64,000 nt of DNA from Nonomuraea sp. PA05 (lineage in GTDB: Bacteria; Actinomycetota; Actinomycetes; Streptosporangiales; Streptosporangiaceae): assembly GCF_008086045.1 (NCBI RefSeq), contig NZ_VSEY01000034.1, positions 1 through 64,000 on the forward strand. The letters run 5' to 3'. Numbering within the stretch: position 1 is the first letter of the stretch; the number at the start of each line of letters is the position of its first letter. A program made the position numbers and the translations under genes. Positions 50,890 to 60,105 of this stretch are shown here, in pieces. Under the pieces are notes generated by a model. The model made no database searches and was not told the DNA's origin. It saw only the letters and a list, made by a program, of their open reading frames with translations.

Positions 50890-51093
50890 ATGGTCAAGGC
50901 TTATGTCTTTCTCGCACTCGGCGTCCTGCTGGCCCTGACCGGGCTCGTGTGGACCTTGCAAGGGCTGGGAATCGTCGGCGGCAGCGTGATGAGCGGTGTC
51001 ACCACCTGGGCGATCATCGGCCCGATCGTGATCGTGGTGGCGCTGGTCCTCGCGTCCATCGGGTTGCGGCGGCTGAGGGGGCGCGGCCGGTGA
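50890..51093 (+). CDS. Small two-helix membrane protein
   Basis: 67 residues, ATG behind GGGAG. Two membrane segments, about 4-24 (YVFLALGVLLALTGLVWTLQ) and 38-57 (TWAIIGPIVIVVALVLASIG), joined by a Gly-rich turn (GLGIVGGSVMSG) and ending in a basic RRLRGRGR tail. The function is unknown; similar short proteins are common in actinomycetes. It converges on the amidase gene 9 bp away. Confidence 0.75.
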   Translation: MVKAYVFLALGVLLALTGLVWTLQGLGIVGGSVMSGVTTWAIIGPIVIVVALVLASIGLRRLRGRGR

Positions 51094-51102
51094 GGGCCGC
51101 CC

Positions 51103-52536
51103 TCAGCAGGGCGTGAGGCGGGTCGTGAGGCGGGGGGTGAGGCGGGGCGCCCGGTTCTCGATGGCCTGGGCGGCGTCGAGGATGAGCCCTTCGGTGAATC
51201 GCCCGCCGACGAGCTGGACGCCGACCGGCAGGCCGTCCGTCACCCCCACCGGGACGGTGACCGCGGGCACGCCCAGCACGGGCACGGACGTCATCGGCCA
51301 CTGCGCCGCGAACAGGCTGCGGGCCCGATCAGGGTCGGTGATGTCGGCGTCCTGCTCGAACGGCGGCTCGGCCGAGGCCGGGGTCAGCAGGACGCGGTTC
51401 GTGCCGAGCAGTTCCTGCAGCCGGGTGATCAGCGTCGCGCGGCGGGCCCAGCCCTGGATGTAAGCCGAAATATCCGGCTTCTCGCCCCACAACTCCGCGG
51501 CGGCCTCGTAGAAGTGGGCCATGTTCAGCCGGGTCGCCTCGTCGCCGATCTCCAGCATGCCGGGCAGCAGGGGCCTGGTGTCCTCGGCGAGCAGGAGGTG
51601 CCAGAGCCGCGCCGCCTCCCCGAGCAACGGCAGCTCCAGCTCCTCCACCTCGTAGCCCGCCTCGCTCAGCCACCGCGCCGCGGTGTCCAGGGCGTCGCTG
51701 ACGGACCGGTGCGGGGCGGCCATGCCCACGTCACGCACCAGCCCGACCCGGATCGGGCCCGCCTGCGGAACGGGCTCGGGCAGGGCGGGGATGCCGAACG
51801 GGTCGCGCAGGTCCGGGCTCGCCATCGCGTACAGGGCCGCGCGCGCGTCGGCGACGGTCCTGGCCAGCGGGCCGTGCACCGCCCAGGCCTGGAAGGTCAG
51901 CGGGCCCTCCAGCTCCATGTCGCCGGGGGCCGTCCAGCCGGACACGAGGCCGACGGTCGGACGGATGCCGACCAGCCCGCAGCAGGCGGCGGGGTAGCGG
52001 ATCGACCCGGCGATGTCGTTGCCCTGCCCGATCGGTGTCATGCCGGCGGCGACGCCGCTGGAGGCGCCGCCGCTGGAGCCGCCCGGGGTGCGTTCGTGGT
52101 CCCACGGGTTCAGCGTCCTGCCGTGCGGGTCGTTGGCGGAGAACCAGCGCAGCGAGAAGGCGGGCGCGTTGCTCCGGCCGAGGAAGATCGCCCCCGCGTC
52201 GCGCATGGCGGCGACGCACGCGTCGTCTCCGGCGGCCATCGCACCGGCCGCGACCGACAGGCCGTTGCTCATGAGCCGGGACTTCTGCCCGGTGTTGATC
52301 TTCGTTGACACCGGCACGCCGTGCAACGGGCCCAGGCTCTCGCCGGCGGCCACCGCCGCGTCGGCCCGGCGCGCGTCGGCCAGCGCCTCCTCCGGTCGGA
52401 CGTCGAGCAGGGCGTTCAACACGGGATTGACGTCCTCGATCCTGCTCAGGCAGGACTGCACCACGTCCACCGCCGAGATCTCCCGGGTACGGATTCCGGC
52501 CGCGAGCTCGGTCGCGGACCACTGCCAAAGTTCCAT
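51103..52536 (-). CDS. Amidase (amidase-signature family)
   Basis: 477 residues, cytosolic. The Ser-cisSer-Lys triad is complete: K79 in VSTKINTGQ, S154 in PGGSSGGAS and nucleophile S178 in DIAGSIRYPA, with the classical spacings of 75 and 24. It hydrolyses a carboxamide or ester; the substrate is unknown. The last residues (PRLTPRLTTRLTPC) come from a small GTGAGGCGG-type DNA repeat (51112-51149). It diverges from the TetR regulator across a 15-bp palindrome and probably belongs to the same catabolic unit as the peptide-type transporter. Confidence 0.93.
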   Translation of the reverse strand: MELWQWSATELAAGIRTREISAVDVVQSCLSRIEDVNPVLNALLDVRPEEALADARRADAAVAAGESLGPLHGVPVSTKINTGQKSRLMSNGLSVAAGAMAAGDDACVAAMRDAGAIFLGRSNAPAFSLRWFSANDPHGRTLNPWDHERTPGGSSGGASSGVAAGMTPIGQGNDIAGSIRYPAACCGLVGIRPTVGLVSGWTAPGDMELEGPLTFQAWAVHGPLARTVADARAALYAMASPDLRDPFGIPALPEPVPQAGPIRVGLVRDVGMAAPHRSVSDALDTAARWLSEAGYEVEELELPLLGEAARLWHLLLAEDTRPLLPGMLEIGDEATRLNMAHFYEAAAELWGEKPDISAYIQGWARRATLITRLQELLGTNRVLLTPASAEPPFEQDADITDPDRARSLFAAQWPMTSVPVLGVPAVTVPVGVTDGLPVGVQLVGGRFTEGLILDAAQAIENRAPRLTPRLTTRLTPC

Positions 52537-52592
52537 GCCTGCTCCTGGGCGAAGGGGGAATGCCGAGGAGAGTACGTGATGCAACAAAGATG

Positions 52593-52607
52593 TACAACGG
52601 TGTTGTA
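52593..52607. promoter_or_regulatory. Palindromic operator between amidase and TetR genes
   Basis: TACAAC-GGT-GTTGTA is a perfect inverted repeat in the 102-bp divergent region, 32 bp upstream of the tetR ATG and 57 bp upstream of the amidase ATG. Its position suits a TetR dimer repressing both directions. Confidence 0.7.
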
Positions 52608-52638
52608 TCTCAGGCCCGTTCTGGTTAGCCTCCCGTCC

Positions 52639-53208
52639 ATGCCGGTGGAAATCGACCTCACCCAACGCCTCGCGACCATCGCGGAAGCCACGCTGGACAT
52701 CGTGGCGTCCGACGGCATCGACGGCGTGAGCATCAGAGCCGTGGCCAAGCGGATCGGCGGCTCCACGACGCTCGTCACCAACTACCTGCCCACGCGGGAG
52801 GCCTTGCTGCGCAACGCCGTCGAGCACGCGATCCACTCGTGGGCCGGGGAGATCGGCCAGGTCGTCGGCCAGACGCCCGCCGCCGAGCGGCTGGCCGTCG
52901 TCGCCCGCTGGGCCTGCTCGACCACCGGCAACGACCAGGTGCTGCGACGGCTGTTCATGGAGATACTCGGCCGTGCGCAGCCCGAGTCGGAAGCGCTCAT
53001 GGTGCTCAGGCAGGACGCCCGGCAGAGCCGGGACCTGCTGGCCGGCGCCGCCCGCGACGCCGGGGCAGGCGACGCCGCGTTCACCGCCGACCTCGTGCAC
53101 CTCGTCCTGCGCGGCTTCTACGTCTCCAGCCTGGAAGATCCCGAACGCTGGAACAGCGACAGCGTGACCCCCGTGATCGACCGGCTCGTCCGCCTGCTCA
53201 TCAACTGA
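52639..53208 (+). CDS. TetR-family transcriptional regulator
   Basis: 189 residues. The N-terminal HTH (about 8-50) reads RLATIAEATLDIVASDGIDGVSIRAVAKRIG-type with GGSTTLVTNYLPTREALL; the C-terminal helices (about 60-185) form the ligand pocket. The start ATG follows a palindromic operator. It heads the operon of the A-B-C-D-F importer, CocE-like hydrolase and DUF3237 protein (32-bp gap to the binding protein), so its ligand is probably the imported compound or a breakdown product. Confidence 0.92.
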   Translation: MPVEIDLTQRLATIAEATLDIVASDGIDGVSIRAVAKRIGGSTTLVTNYLPTREALLRNAVEHAIHSWAGEIGQVVGQTPAAERLAVVARWACSTTGNDQVLRRLFMEILGRAQPESEALMVLRQDARQSRDLLAGAARDAGAGDAAFTADLVHLVLRGFYVSSLEDPERWNSDSVTPVIDRLVRLLIN

Positions 53209-53240
53209 ACGCCCGCCCAGATCGTGAAGGGCCCACCCCC

Positions 53241-54857
53241 ATGAGACGTCCCCGCCCCGCCGCCCTCACCGCGGTCCTCCTCAGCGTCTGCATCCTCGGT
53301 ACCGCCTGCGCCGGCGGCAACGCCTCCCGGAAGGCGGCCGGCCCGGCCATCACCACGTCCGTCCCCGCCGCCACCACCGAGGTCGGCGTCATCACCTGGA
53401 ACGTTCCCGCCGGCGAACCCCCGACGCTGGACCCGGCCCGCTCCGCCATCGAGTCCGTCAGCACCATCGTGGCCAACCTGTGCGAGGGCCTGTTCACGCT
53501 CGGCCCCGGCTACCGGCCCGAGCCCGCCCTGGCCACGTCCGTCGAGCACCCCGACCCGCTCACGTACGTGATCCGCCTGCGCGCGGGCGTCACCTTCTGG
53601 AACGGCGATCCCGTCACCACCGAGGACGTCCTCTACAGCGTCGAACGCATCCTCGACCCCAAGCTCGGCTCGTCCTGGATCGGCTGGGCCGCCCACCTGG
53701 ACGCCATCAAGGCCACCGGCGAGAACGAGATCACCGTCAAACTGAAGAAGCCGGACGTCGTCGTGCCGAACTTCTTCGCCATGCCCGCCTTCCACGTCGT
53801 GCAGAAGAGCTACGCCGAGAAGTCCGGCAAGGGCTTCGGCACCGCCACGGGCGGCGTCATGTGCACCGGCCCGTACAGGCTGAACGAATGGGCGCAAGGC
53901 CGGCACATCACGCTGACCCGCAACGACGCGTGGTGGAACCCCGCGAAACCCAAGGTCAAGGACGTGCGCTTCACGTTCGTCACCGACCCGGCCGCCCAGG
54001 TCGCCGCGCTGGCCGGCGGTGACGTGGACGGCCAGTTCAGCGTCCCGCGCGCCGCCCACGACCAGCTCGCCGCCAAGGGCCGCCTGCTGTACGGGGCGAG
54101 CCTGGCCACCACGTTCCTGTCGGTGATCAATCCGGACGGCGCGCTCTCCGACCTCGCCACCAGGCAGGCGCTGCACGCCCTGATCGACTACAAGGGCATC
54201 ATCCAGTCCGTCTACCGGGGCACCGCGCAGCCGCTGCGGGCGCTGGTGCCGCCGCAGGCCTGGGGCTACGGCCAGGACGTCTACCAGGCCGAGTACGACA
54301 AGCTCCCCCAGCCGGCCCAGGACCTCGGCAAGGCCAAGAGCCTCGTCGCCGGGTCGGCCAAGGCCAAGGAGAAGCTGGTGCTCGCCTACACCCCCGCCAT
54401 CGAGGAGGAGAACAGGATCGCCACCGCGGTCGCCGACGCCGCCACCCAGGCGGGCATGCGCGTCGAGCTGCGGCCGCTGACCGCCGAGCAGTTCGGCGCC
54501 GTCTTCTCCTCCCCGCAGGCACGCGCGGGCATCGACCTGCTCCTGTCGAGCGGCTACCTGGACTTCCCTGAGCCGCTGGCCTACTACCAGTTCTTCACGA
54601 CCGGCAACTTCTACAACTTCGGCGGATACCGCAACAAGGACTACGACGCCGCCATCGCCGCCGCGATGGTCACCGGCGACGGGGCCGCCCGCGCCAAGGA
54701 GGTGGCCAGGGCCCAGGCCATCATGGCGAAGGACCTGGTCAACATCCCGATCGCGACCCAGTACGTCAGCGTCTACCACCGCTCGGGCCTGACCGGGCTG
54801 GTGCCGCGGCAGAGCTACCTCAACACGCCGTGGGCGGCCGAGCTGGGAGGGGCGTGA
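53241..54857 (+). CDS. Peptide/nickel-type ABC transporter binding lipoprotein (SBP family 5)
   Basis: 538 residues. The lipoprotein signal ends in the lipobox LGTAC (Cys about 23). Family 5 signatures are EPPTLDPARSAIESVSTIVANLCEGL-type, VTFWNGDPVTTEDVLYSVERI and TGPYRLNEW. It captures oligopeptides or similar oligomeric or amide compounds. The stop overlaps the ATG of the first permease (ATG at 54857). The substrate is unknown, but coupling to an amidase and a CocE-type hydrolase suggests an amide- or ester-bearing molecule. Confidence 0.94.
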   Translation: MRRPRPAALTAVLLSVCILGTACAGGNASRKAAGPAITTSVPAATTEVGVITWNVPAGEPPTLDPARSAIESVSTIVANLCEGLFTLGPGYRPEPALATSVEHPDPLTYVIRLRAGVTFWNGDPVTTEDVLYSVERILDPKLGSSWIGWAAHLDAIKATGENEITVKLKKPDVVVPNFFAMPAFHVVQKSYAEKSGKGFGTATGGVMCTGPYRLNEWAQGRHITLTRNDAWWNPAKPKVKDVRFTFVTDPAAQVAALAGGDVDGQFSVPRAAHDQLAAKGRLLYGASLATTFLSVINPDGALSDLATRQALHALIDYKGIIQSVYRGTAQPLRALVPPQAWGYGQDVYQAEYDKLPQPAQDLGKAKSLVAGSAKAKEKLVLAYTPAIEEENRIATAVADAATQAGMRVELRPLTAEQFGAVFSSPQARAGIDLLLSSGYLDFPEPLAYYQFFTTGNFYNFGGYRNKDYDAAIAAAMVTGDGAARAKEVARAQAIMAKDLVNIPIATQYVSVYHRSGLTGLVPRQSYLNTPWAAELGGA

Positions 54858-55810
54858 TGACGGTCGCGGCCTGGCTCGGGCGGCGCGCCGTCGCCGCGCT
54901 CGTCACCCTGCTGGTCGCCTCGGTCCTCATCTACGGCGCGCTCCGGCTGGTGCCCGGCGACCCCGTCCTGGCGGTGAGCGGGGGGCGTCGCCTCACGCCC
55001 GGCCAGATCGAGGCCCTGCGCGAGGCGTACGGCCTGAACCAGGGGCTCGTCCAGGGTTATCTGGACTGGATCGGCGGCGTGTTCCGGCTGGATCTCGGCA
55101 CCTCGATGACGTACCAGACCGGTGTCACCTCGCTGCTGGCGAGCAGGCTGGGCGTGTCCGGGCTGCTGGTCGCGTACTCGGCGGCGCTGGCGATCGGGTT
55201 CGGCTCAGCGGTGGCGCTGGTGTCGGCGGTCAAGGGCGGCCTGGTCAACAGGGTGACGTCGATCGTGGCGGCGGTCACCACGGCCACGCCGACGTTCGTC
55301 GCGGCGATCGGGCTGCTGTCGCTGTTCGCGGTCGGGCTGGGCTGGTTCCCCGCCACCGGCGCGGGCAGCGGCCTGGCCGACCGGCTGTGGCATCTCACAC
55401 TGCCCGCGGCGGCCATGGCGATCGCCGCGTTCGGCGTCCTGGCCCGGGTGGGCAACGCGGCCTTCGCCGGCGAGCTGGGCCGCGAGCACGTGGACGTGGC
55501 GCGCGGCCGCGGGGTGAGCGGCGGCGCGGTCATCCGGCGGCACGTGGTGCGCAACGCGCTCGCGCCGATGCTGACGATCGCCGGCCTGCTGGTGGCGAGC
55601 CTGTTCGTGGGCACCGCCGTGGTGGAGACCGCGTTCGGCGTGGACGGCGTCGGCTCGCTGCTGGTCAGCTCCGTGTCGCGGCGGGACTTCCCCGTCGTGC
55701 AGGGCATCGCGCTGGTCGCGGTCGTGCTGTTCGTCCTCGTCAACACGCTGGTGGATCTGGCGTTGCCGGCCATCGACCCGCGCGTGACCGCCGGCGGGCC
55801 GGCCCGATGA
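54857..55810 (+). CDS. ABC transporter permease, DppB/OppB-like
   Basis: 317 residues, six membrane segments. The N-terminal GALRLVPGDPVLAV and LREAYGLNQGLVQGYLDWIGG with FRLDLGTSM are DppB hallmarks. The EAA-type loop is LGREHVDVARGRGVSGGAVIRRHVVRNAL. The ATG overlaps the preceding stop by one base. It forms the channel with the DppC-like protein. Confidence 0.95.
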   Translation: MTVAAWLGRRAVAALVTLLVASVLIYGALRLVPGDPVLAVSGGRRLTPGQIEALREAYGLNQGLVQGYLDWIGGVFRLDLGTSMTYQTGVTSLLASRLGVSGLLVAYSAALAIGFGSAVALVSAVKGGLVNRVTSIVAAVTTATPTFVAAIGLLSLFAVGLGWFPATGAGSGLADRLWHLTLPAAAMAIAAFGVLARVGNAAFAGELGREHVDVARGRGVSGGAVIRRHVVRNALAPMLTIAGLLVASLFVGTAVVETAFGVDGVGSLLVSSVSRRDFPVVQGIALVAVVLFVLVNTLVDLALPAIDPRVTAGGPAR

Positions 55811-56673
55811 CGCTGACCATCCCCGCGCTGCGGGCCAGGAGCGCCAGGCGGCGGCGCAGGCCGCTCGGCGTCACGCTCGCGCTCGCCTTCCTGACGCTCG
55901 CCGCCGTCACCGCGGTGCTCGCCCCGGTGCTGGCGCCGCACTCGCCGGCCGCCACCAGCCTGCTGAACTCGCTGGCGCCGCCGGGAACGGACGGGCACCC
56001 GCTGGGCACCGACTCCACCGGCCGGGACGTGCTGTCGCGGATCATGTACGGGGCCCGGCTCTCGCTGCTCGCGCCGCTCGGCGTGGTGCTGCTCTCCGGG
56101 CTGCTGGGAACCGTGATCGGCCTGGTCGCGGCCCGGGCGGGAGGCTGGGCCGACGCCGTGCTCTCCCGGGGCATGGACATCGTCTTCGCCTTCCCCAGCC
56201 TGCTGCTGGCGATGCTGGTGGTGGCGGTGTCCGGCCCAGGGCTCGCCGCGCCGATCTGCGCCCTGGCCGTCGGCTACACGCCCTTCGTCGGGCGGGTGGT
56301 GCGCAGCATGGCGATCCAGGAGGGCGCGCGCCCGTACCTGGAGTGCTACCGGGTCATGGGTTTCGGGGAGCTGACGGTGGCGCTCCGCCACCTGCTGCCC
56401 AACGTGCTGCCGGTCCTGCTCGCGCAGAGCGCGCTGGCGTTCGGCTACGCGCTGGTGGACCTGGCGGCGCTGTCCTATCTCGGGCTCGGCGTGCGGCCTC
56501 CGGACGCGGACTGGGGCTCGATGATCGCCGAGGCGCGCAGCGCCATCCTCCAGGGCGAGCCGTGGAGCGGCCTGCTGCCCGGCCTCGCGGTCATGCTGAC
56601 GGTCGTCAGCGTCAACGTGCTGGGCGAGCACCTCGGGGCGGCCGTCTCCGGCGACCAGAGGGAGGGAGCGTGA
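55807..56673 (+). CDS. ABC transporter permease, DppC/OppC-like
   Basis: 288 residues, six membrane segments, ATGA overlap with the DppB-like gene. HPLGTDSTGRDVLSRIMYGARLSL is the diagnostic OppC/DppC segment, with the ATPase-contact loop GARPYLECYRVMGFGELTVALRHLLPN and a PPDADWGSMIAEAR tail motif. It completes the membrane channel. Confidence 0.95.
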   Translation: MTLTIPALRARSARRRRRPLGVTLALAFLTLAAVTAVLAPVLAPHSPAATSLLNSLAPPGTDGHPLGTDSTGRDVLSRIMYGARLSLLAPLGVVLLSGLLGTVIGLVAARAGGWADAVLSRGMDIVFAFPSLLLAMLVVAVSGPGLAAPICALAVGYTPFVGRVVRSMAIQEGARPYLECYRVMGFGELTVALRHLLPNVLPVLLAQSALAFGYALVDLAALSYLGLGVRPPDADWGSMIAEARSAILQGEPWSGLLPGLAVMLTVVSVNVLGEHLGAAVSGDQREGA

Positions 56674-56675
56674 GC

Positions 56676-57644
56676 ATGGGCGAGGACGTGCTCGGCATCA
56701 CGCGGCTGGGCCTTTCCATCGGCGCGGGCGAGCGGGCCGTGCCGCTGCTCGCCGACGTCACCGTACGGGTGCGGAGCGGCGAGACCGTCGGCCTGGTCGG
56801 CGAGTCGGGCTCCGGCAAGTCGCTCACCGCCCGCACCGCCCTCGGCATGCTGCCGCGCGGGGCACGGGCCACCGGCGGGGTCACGGTGTCGGGCGTGGAC
56901 GTGCTCGGCGCAGGCGGCAGGACGCTGCGCGAGCTCCGGCGCACCCGCGTGTCGATGATCTTCCAGGATCCGCGCGCGTCGATCAACCCGGTGCGCCGCA
57001 TCGGCGACTACCTCACCGAGGGGCTGCGCGCCCGCGGCGTGCCCGCGCGCGCCGCCGCCGAGCGGGCCGCGGACCTGCTCGGCCGGGTCGGCATCCGGGA
57101 TCCGCGAGGCGCGCTGCGGCGCTTCCCGCACCAGTTCTCCGGCGGCATGCTGCAGCGGGTCGTGATCGCCGGCGCGCTGTCCACCGAGCCGGAGCTGCTG
57201 CTGGCCGACGAGCCCACCACCGCGCTGGACGTGACCACCCAGGCCGAGGTGATCGGCCTGCTGCGGAACCTCCAGCGGGAACGCGGCACCGGCATGTTGT
57301 TCGTGACCCACGACCTCGACCTGGCCGCCGCCGTCTGCGACCGCGTCTACGTCATGTACGCCGGCCGCATCGTCGAGGAGGCCCCCGGGGCCTCGCTGTT
57401 CGCCGCGCCCGCGCATCCGTACACGAAGGCGCTGCTGGAGGCGAGCCCGTCCGTGCACGGCGACAAGGTCGCGATCAAGGCGATCGCGGGACGGCCGCGG
57501 TCGCTGGCGGAGTCCCCGCCCGGCTGCTCGTTCCGCGACCGCTGCCCGCTGGCCGGGGACGACTGCGCCGAGCGGGTGCCCGCCCACCGCCCGCACGGGG
57601 CGTCGTCCGCCGCGTGCCTGCACTTGGGAGGGGTGACGCCGTGA
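56676..57644 (+). CDS. ABC transporter ATPase, DppD/OppD-like
   Basis: 322 residues. Walker A GESGSGKS (about 44-51), Q-loop IFQDPRASINPV, signature FSGGMLQRV, Walker B LLLADEPTTALD, then the OppD/F C-terminal extension PPGCSFRDRCPLAGDDC with four cysteines, which in this family can hold an iron-sulfur cluster. ATG 56676 is preferred for its spacing to GGAGGG; a GTG at 56670 would overlap the previous stop. It couples ATP hydrolysis to import. Confidence 0.95.
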   Translation: MGEDVLGITRLGLSIGAGERAVPLLADVTVRVRSGETVGLVGESGSGKSLTARTALGMLPRGARATGGVTVSGVDVLGAGGRTLRELRRTRVSMIFQDPRASINPVRRIGDYLTEGLRARGVPARAAAERAADLLGRVGIRDPRGALRRFPHQFSGGMLQRVVIAGALSTEPELLLADEPTTALDVTTQAEVIGLLRNLQRERGTGMLFVTHDLDLAAAVCDRVYVMYAGRIVEEAPGASLFAAPAHPYTKALLEASPSVHGDKVAIKAIAGRPRSLAESPPGCSFRDRCPLAGDDCAERVPAHRPHGASSAACLHLGGVTP

Positions 57645-58486
57645 CCGGACCCGTGCTGGCCGTCACGTCACTGGTGAAGAGGTTCGGTTCCGTCGTCGCG
57701 GTGGACGGGGTGAGCTTCGAGCTGATGCCCGGCGCCTCGCTCGGCATCGTCGGCGAGTCGGGCTCCGGCAAGACCACCGTCGCCCGTGTCCTCGCCGGGC
57801 TCGAACGCCCCACCTCGGGGACGGTCACGCTGGCCGGCGAGGTCGTCACCGGACACTCCCGCCGCACCCGGCGACGGCGGGCCCGCCTGCTGCAGCTCAT
57901 CTTCCAGGATCCGTACGGCTCGTTCGACCCGCGCCGGAGCATCGCCGCGTCCATCGCCGAGCCGCTGCGGCTGCACCGGCCGGGCTCCCGCGAGCGGCAC
58001 CGGGCCCGCGTCGGGGAGCTCCTCGACCAGGTCGGGCTCGGCAGCCGGGCCGGGCGGTCGCTGCCGCGCGAGCTGTCCGGCGGCCAGCGGCAGCGCGCGG
58101 CGATCGCCCGCGCGCTGGCCATCGAGCCGCGCGTGCTCGTGCTGGACGAGGCCGTCGCCGCGCTCGACGTCTCCATCCAGGCCCAGATCCTCACCCTGCT
58201 CGACGGGCTGCGCCGGGACACCGGCATCGCGTACGTGTTCGTCAGCCACGACCTCGCGGTCGTCCGCCACATCACCGACTCCGCGATCGTCATGCGGCAC
58301 GGCCGGGTGGTGGAGCGCGGCGACACCGAGCGCGTCCTGCGCGACCCCCGGCACCCCTACACCCGCCTGCTGCTCGACTCGATCCCCTCCCCCGGGTGGG
58401 ACCTCGACCGGGTGGCCAGGGACCGGCGGGCGCTCGACCGGCTTCCATCCGACGGAGAATCCGCATGCTCGACATCCATCGTGTAG
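57641..58486 (+). CDS. ABC transporter ATPase, DppF/OppF-like
   Basis: 281 residues, GTG start overlapping the previous stop (GTGA). Walker A GESGSGKT, Q-loop IFQDPYGSFDPR, signature LSGGQRQRAAIARAL, Walker B LVLDEAVAALD; HPYTRLLLDSIPSP is the family tail. The DEA in Walker B replaces the usual DEP. The OppF-type cysteine extension is missing, replaced by a short charged tail. Its end overlaps the CocE-like gene by 22 bp. Confidence 0.95.
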   Translation: MTGPVLAVTSLVKRFGSVVAVDGVSFELMPGASLGIVGESGSGKTTVARVLAGLERPTSGTVTLAGEVVTGHSRRTRRRRARLLQLIFQDPYGSFDPRRSIAASIAEPLRLHRPGSRERHRARVGELLDQVGLGSRAGRSLPRELSGGQRQRAAIARALAIEPRVLVLDEAVAALDVSIQAQILTLLDGLRRDTGIAYVFVSHDLAVVRHITDSAIVMRHGRVVERGDTERVLRDPRHPYTRLLLDSIPSPGWDLDRVARDRRALDRLPSDGESACSTSIV

Positions 58487-60105
58487 GCCCGGCGGCCGTG
58501 CCGGACGACGCCGTCCAGGTCATGATCCCCATGCGGGACGGCGTCCGGCTCGCCGCCGACCTCTACCTCCCGCAGCCGCCTGAACCCCGCCCCGTCGTGC
58601 TGGTGCGGCTGCCGTACGACAAGGACGGCGTGTACTGCTTCATGCCGCGGATCAGCCGCTACCTCCTGGCCCGCGGCTACCCGGTCGTCGTCCAGGACGT
58701 GCGGGGCAAGTACCGCTCGGAGGGGGCCACCGAGTTCGGCCTGCACGAGGTGGACGACGGCTACGACACGATCCAGTGGATCACCGGGCAGCCGTGGTGC
58801 GACGGCGACGTCGTCATGTGGGGCGACTCCTACTACGGCTACACCGCCATCGCCGCGGCGATGAGCGGCCACCCCGCCCTGCGGGCCATCTCGCCGCGCG
58901 TCACCGGCTCCCAGCTCTCCACCACCCTGCGGTACGGCGACGGCACCAGAGACGTCGAGCAGACCACCCGCAAGCTGTACCTCGCCTCCCACTACGTGGA
59001 CCCGGGCCGCTACGAGTGGCAGCCCGACTGGGGCAGCCGCCCGCTGCGGGCCACGTTCGAGGAGTTCTTCGACCGGATCGGCAAGCGCTCGGCCTGCTTC
59101 GACGCCGAGTTCGCGGGCGAGTCCAGGTTCGTGCCGCCGCCGCTGAAGGCGCTGCTGGAGAGCCCGGCCGTGCCCGCCCTGTACACGATCGGCTGGTTCG
59201 ACAACTGCGCCGTCTGGTCCTGGCACGACGTCCGCGCCCTGTCCCGCGACCCCGCCTGGTCCGGCGGGCTGCGCCTGCGGCTGGAGGCCATCGACCACGA
59301 GAACTACTGGCTCGGCCACGCCCCCGTCGCCCCCGCCCACGACCACGCGGTCAGCCCGGCCGCGCTGGACAGCCTGCTGCCCCGGTACCTCGACCCGGCC
59401 GTCGAGTTCTTCGACGCCGTGCTCGGCCGTTCCGGCGAGCTGGCGCGGCTGCCCCGCGTACGGTACGAGATCTGCCACGGGGAGTGGCACGAGAGCGACA
59501 CGTGGCCGCCCAGGGAGGCCACCGGCCTGGAGTACCACCTGTCGCGGTCGCTGCGCCTCACCACGTCGCCGGAGCCGGACGCGAGCGTGCTGAGCTGGAC
59601 CCACGACCCGTCCGGCCCGGTCCCCTCCACCGGTTCGAACCCGTTCGCCGCCCTGTTCGACCGGGGGGATCTGGCCGCCGCGGGGGAACGCGCCGACGTG
59701 CTCCGCTTCACCGGGCCCGATGCCGTCCAGGACGTCGATCTGATCGGCGTCGTGACGCTGACGCTGCGCCTGTCGGCTCCGGCCGGCGCGCACGTCCACG
59801 TCCGGCTGCTCGACATGACGCCCGGCGGAGCCGCCCATCTCGTCGCCAAGGGGCAGGTGCGGCTCGACGCGCCGCTCGGCGAGGTCATCGTGGACCTGCA
59901 GAGCGTGGCGTACCGGCTGCGTGCCGGGCACCGGCTCGCCCTCGACCTCATGAGCAGCGACTTCCCCGACTACGTTCCCGAATGTCCCCCGGGGGCCGAC
60001 CCGTGGGCGAGCCTGCCCGGCGAGCCCGCCACCCGCGAGATCACCGTCGGCGGGCCGCGCCCGTCCTGCCTGCGCATCGGCGCTGCGAACGAGGAGACCC
60101 CGTGA
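58465..60105 (+). CDS. CocE/NonD-family serine hydrolase (X-Pro dipeptidyl-peptidase fold)
   Basis: 546 residues, cytosolic. Alpha/beta hydrolase part about 10-330: VMIPMRDGVRLAADLYLP, VQDVRGKYRSEG, nucleophile S122 in WGDSYYGYTA, and the late DHENYW region with the His. The C-terminal jelly roll (about 350-540, VTLTLRLSAPAGAHVHVRLLD, then GHRLALDLMSSDFP) is typical of the CocE/glutaryl-acylase group, which cleaves esters or amides. Starts 22 bp inside the DppF-like gene, so it is tightly co-translated; the imported compound is probably its substrate. Confidence 0.92.
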   Translation: MLDIHRVGPAAVPDDAVQVMIPMRDGVRLAADLYLPQPPEPRPVVLVRLPYDKDGVYCFMPRISRYLLARGYPVVVQDVRGKYRSEGATEFGLHEVDDGYDTIQWITGQPWCDGDVVMWGDSYYGYTAIAAAMSGHPALRAISPRVTGSQLSTTLRYGDGTRDVEQTTRKLYLASHYVDPGRYEWQPDWGSRPLRATFEEFFDRIGKRSACFDAEFAGESRFVPPPLKALLESPAVPALYTIGWFDNCAVWSWHDVRALSRDPAWSGGLRLRLEAIDHENYWLGHAPVAPAHDHAVSPAALDSLLPRYLDPAVEFFDAVLGRSGELARLPRVRYEICHGEWHESDTWPPREATGLEYHLSRSLRLTTSPEPDASVLSWTHDPSGPVPSTGSNPFAALFDRGDLAAAGERADVLRFTGPDAVQDVDLIGVVTLTLRLSAPAGAHVHVRLLDMTPGGAAHLVAKGQVRLDAPLGEVIVDLQSVAYRLRAGHRLALDLMSSDFPDYVPECPPGADPWASLPGEPATREITVGGPRPSCLRIGAANEETP

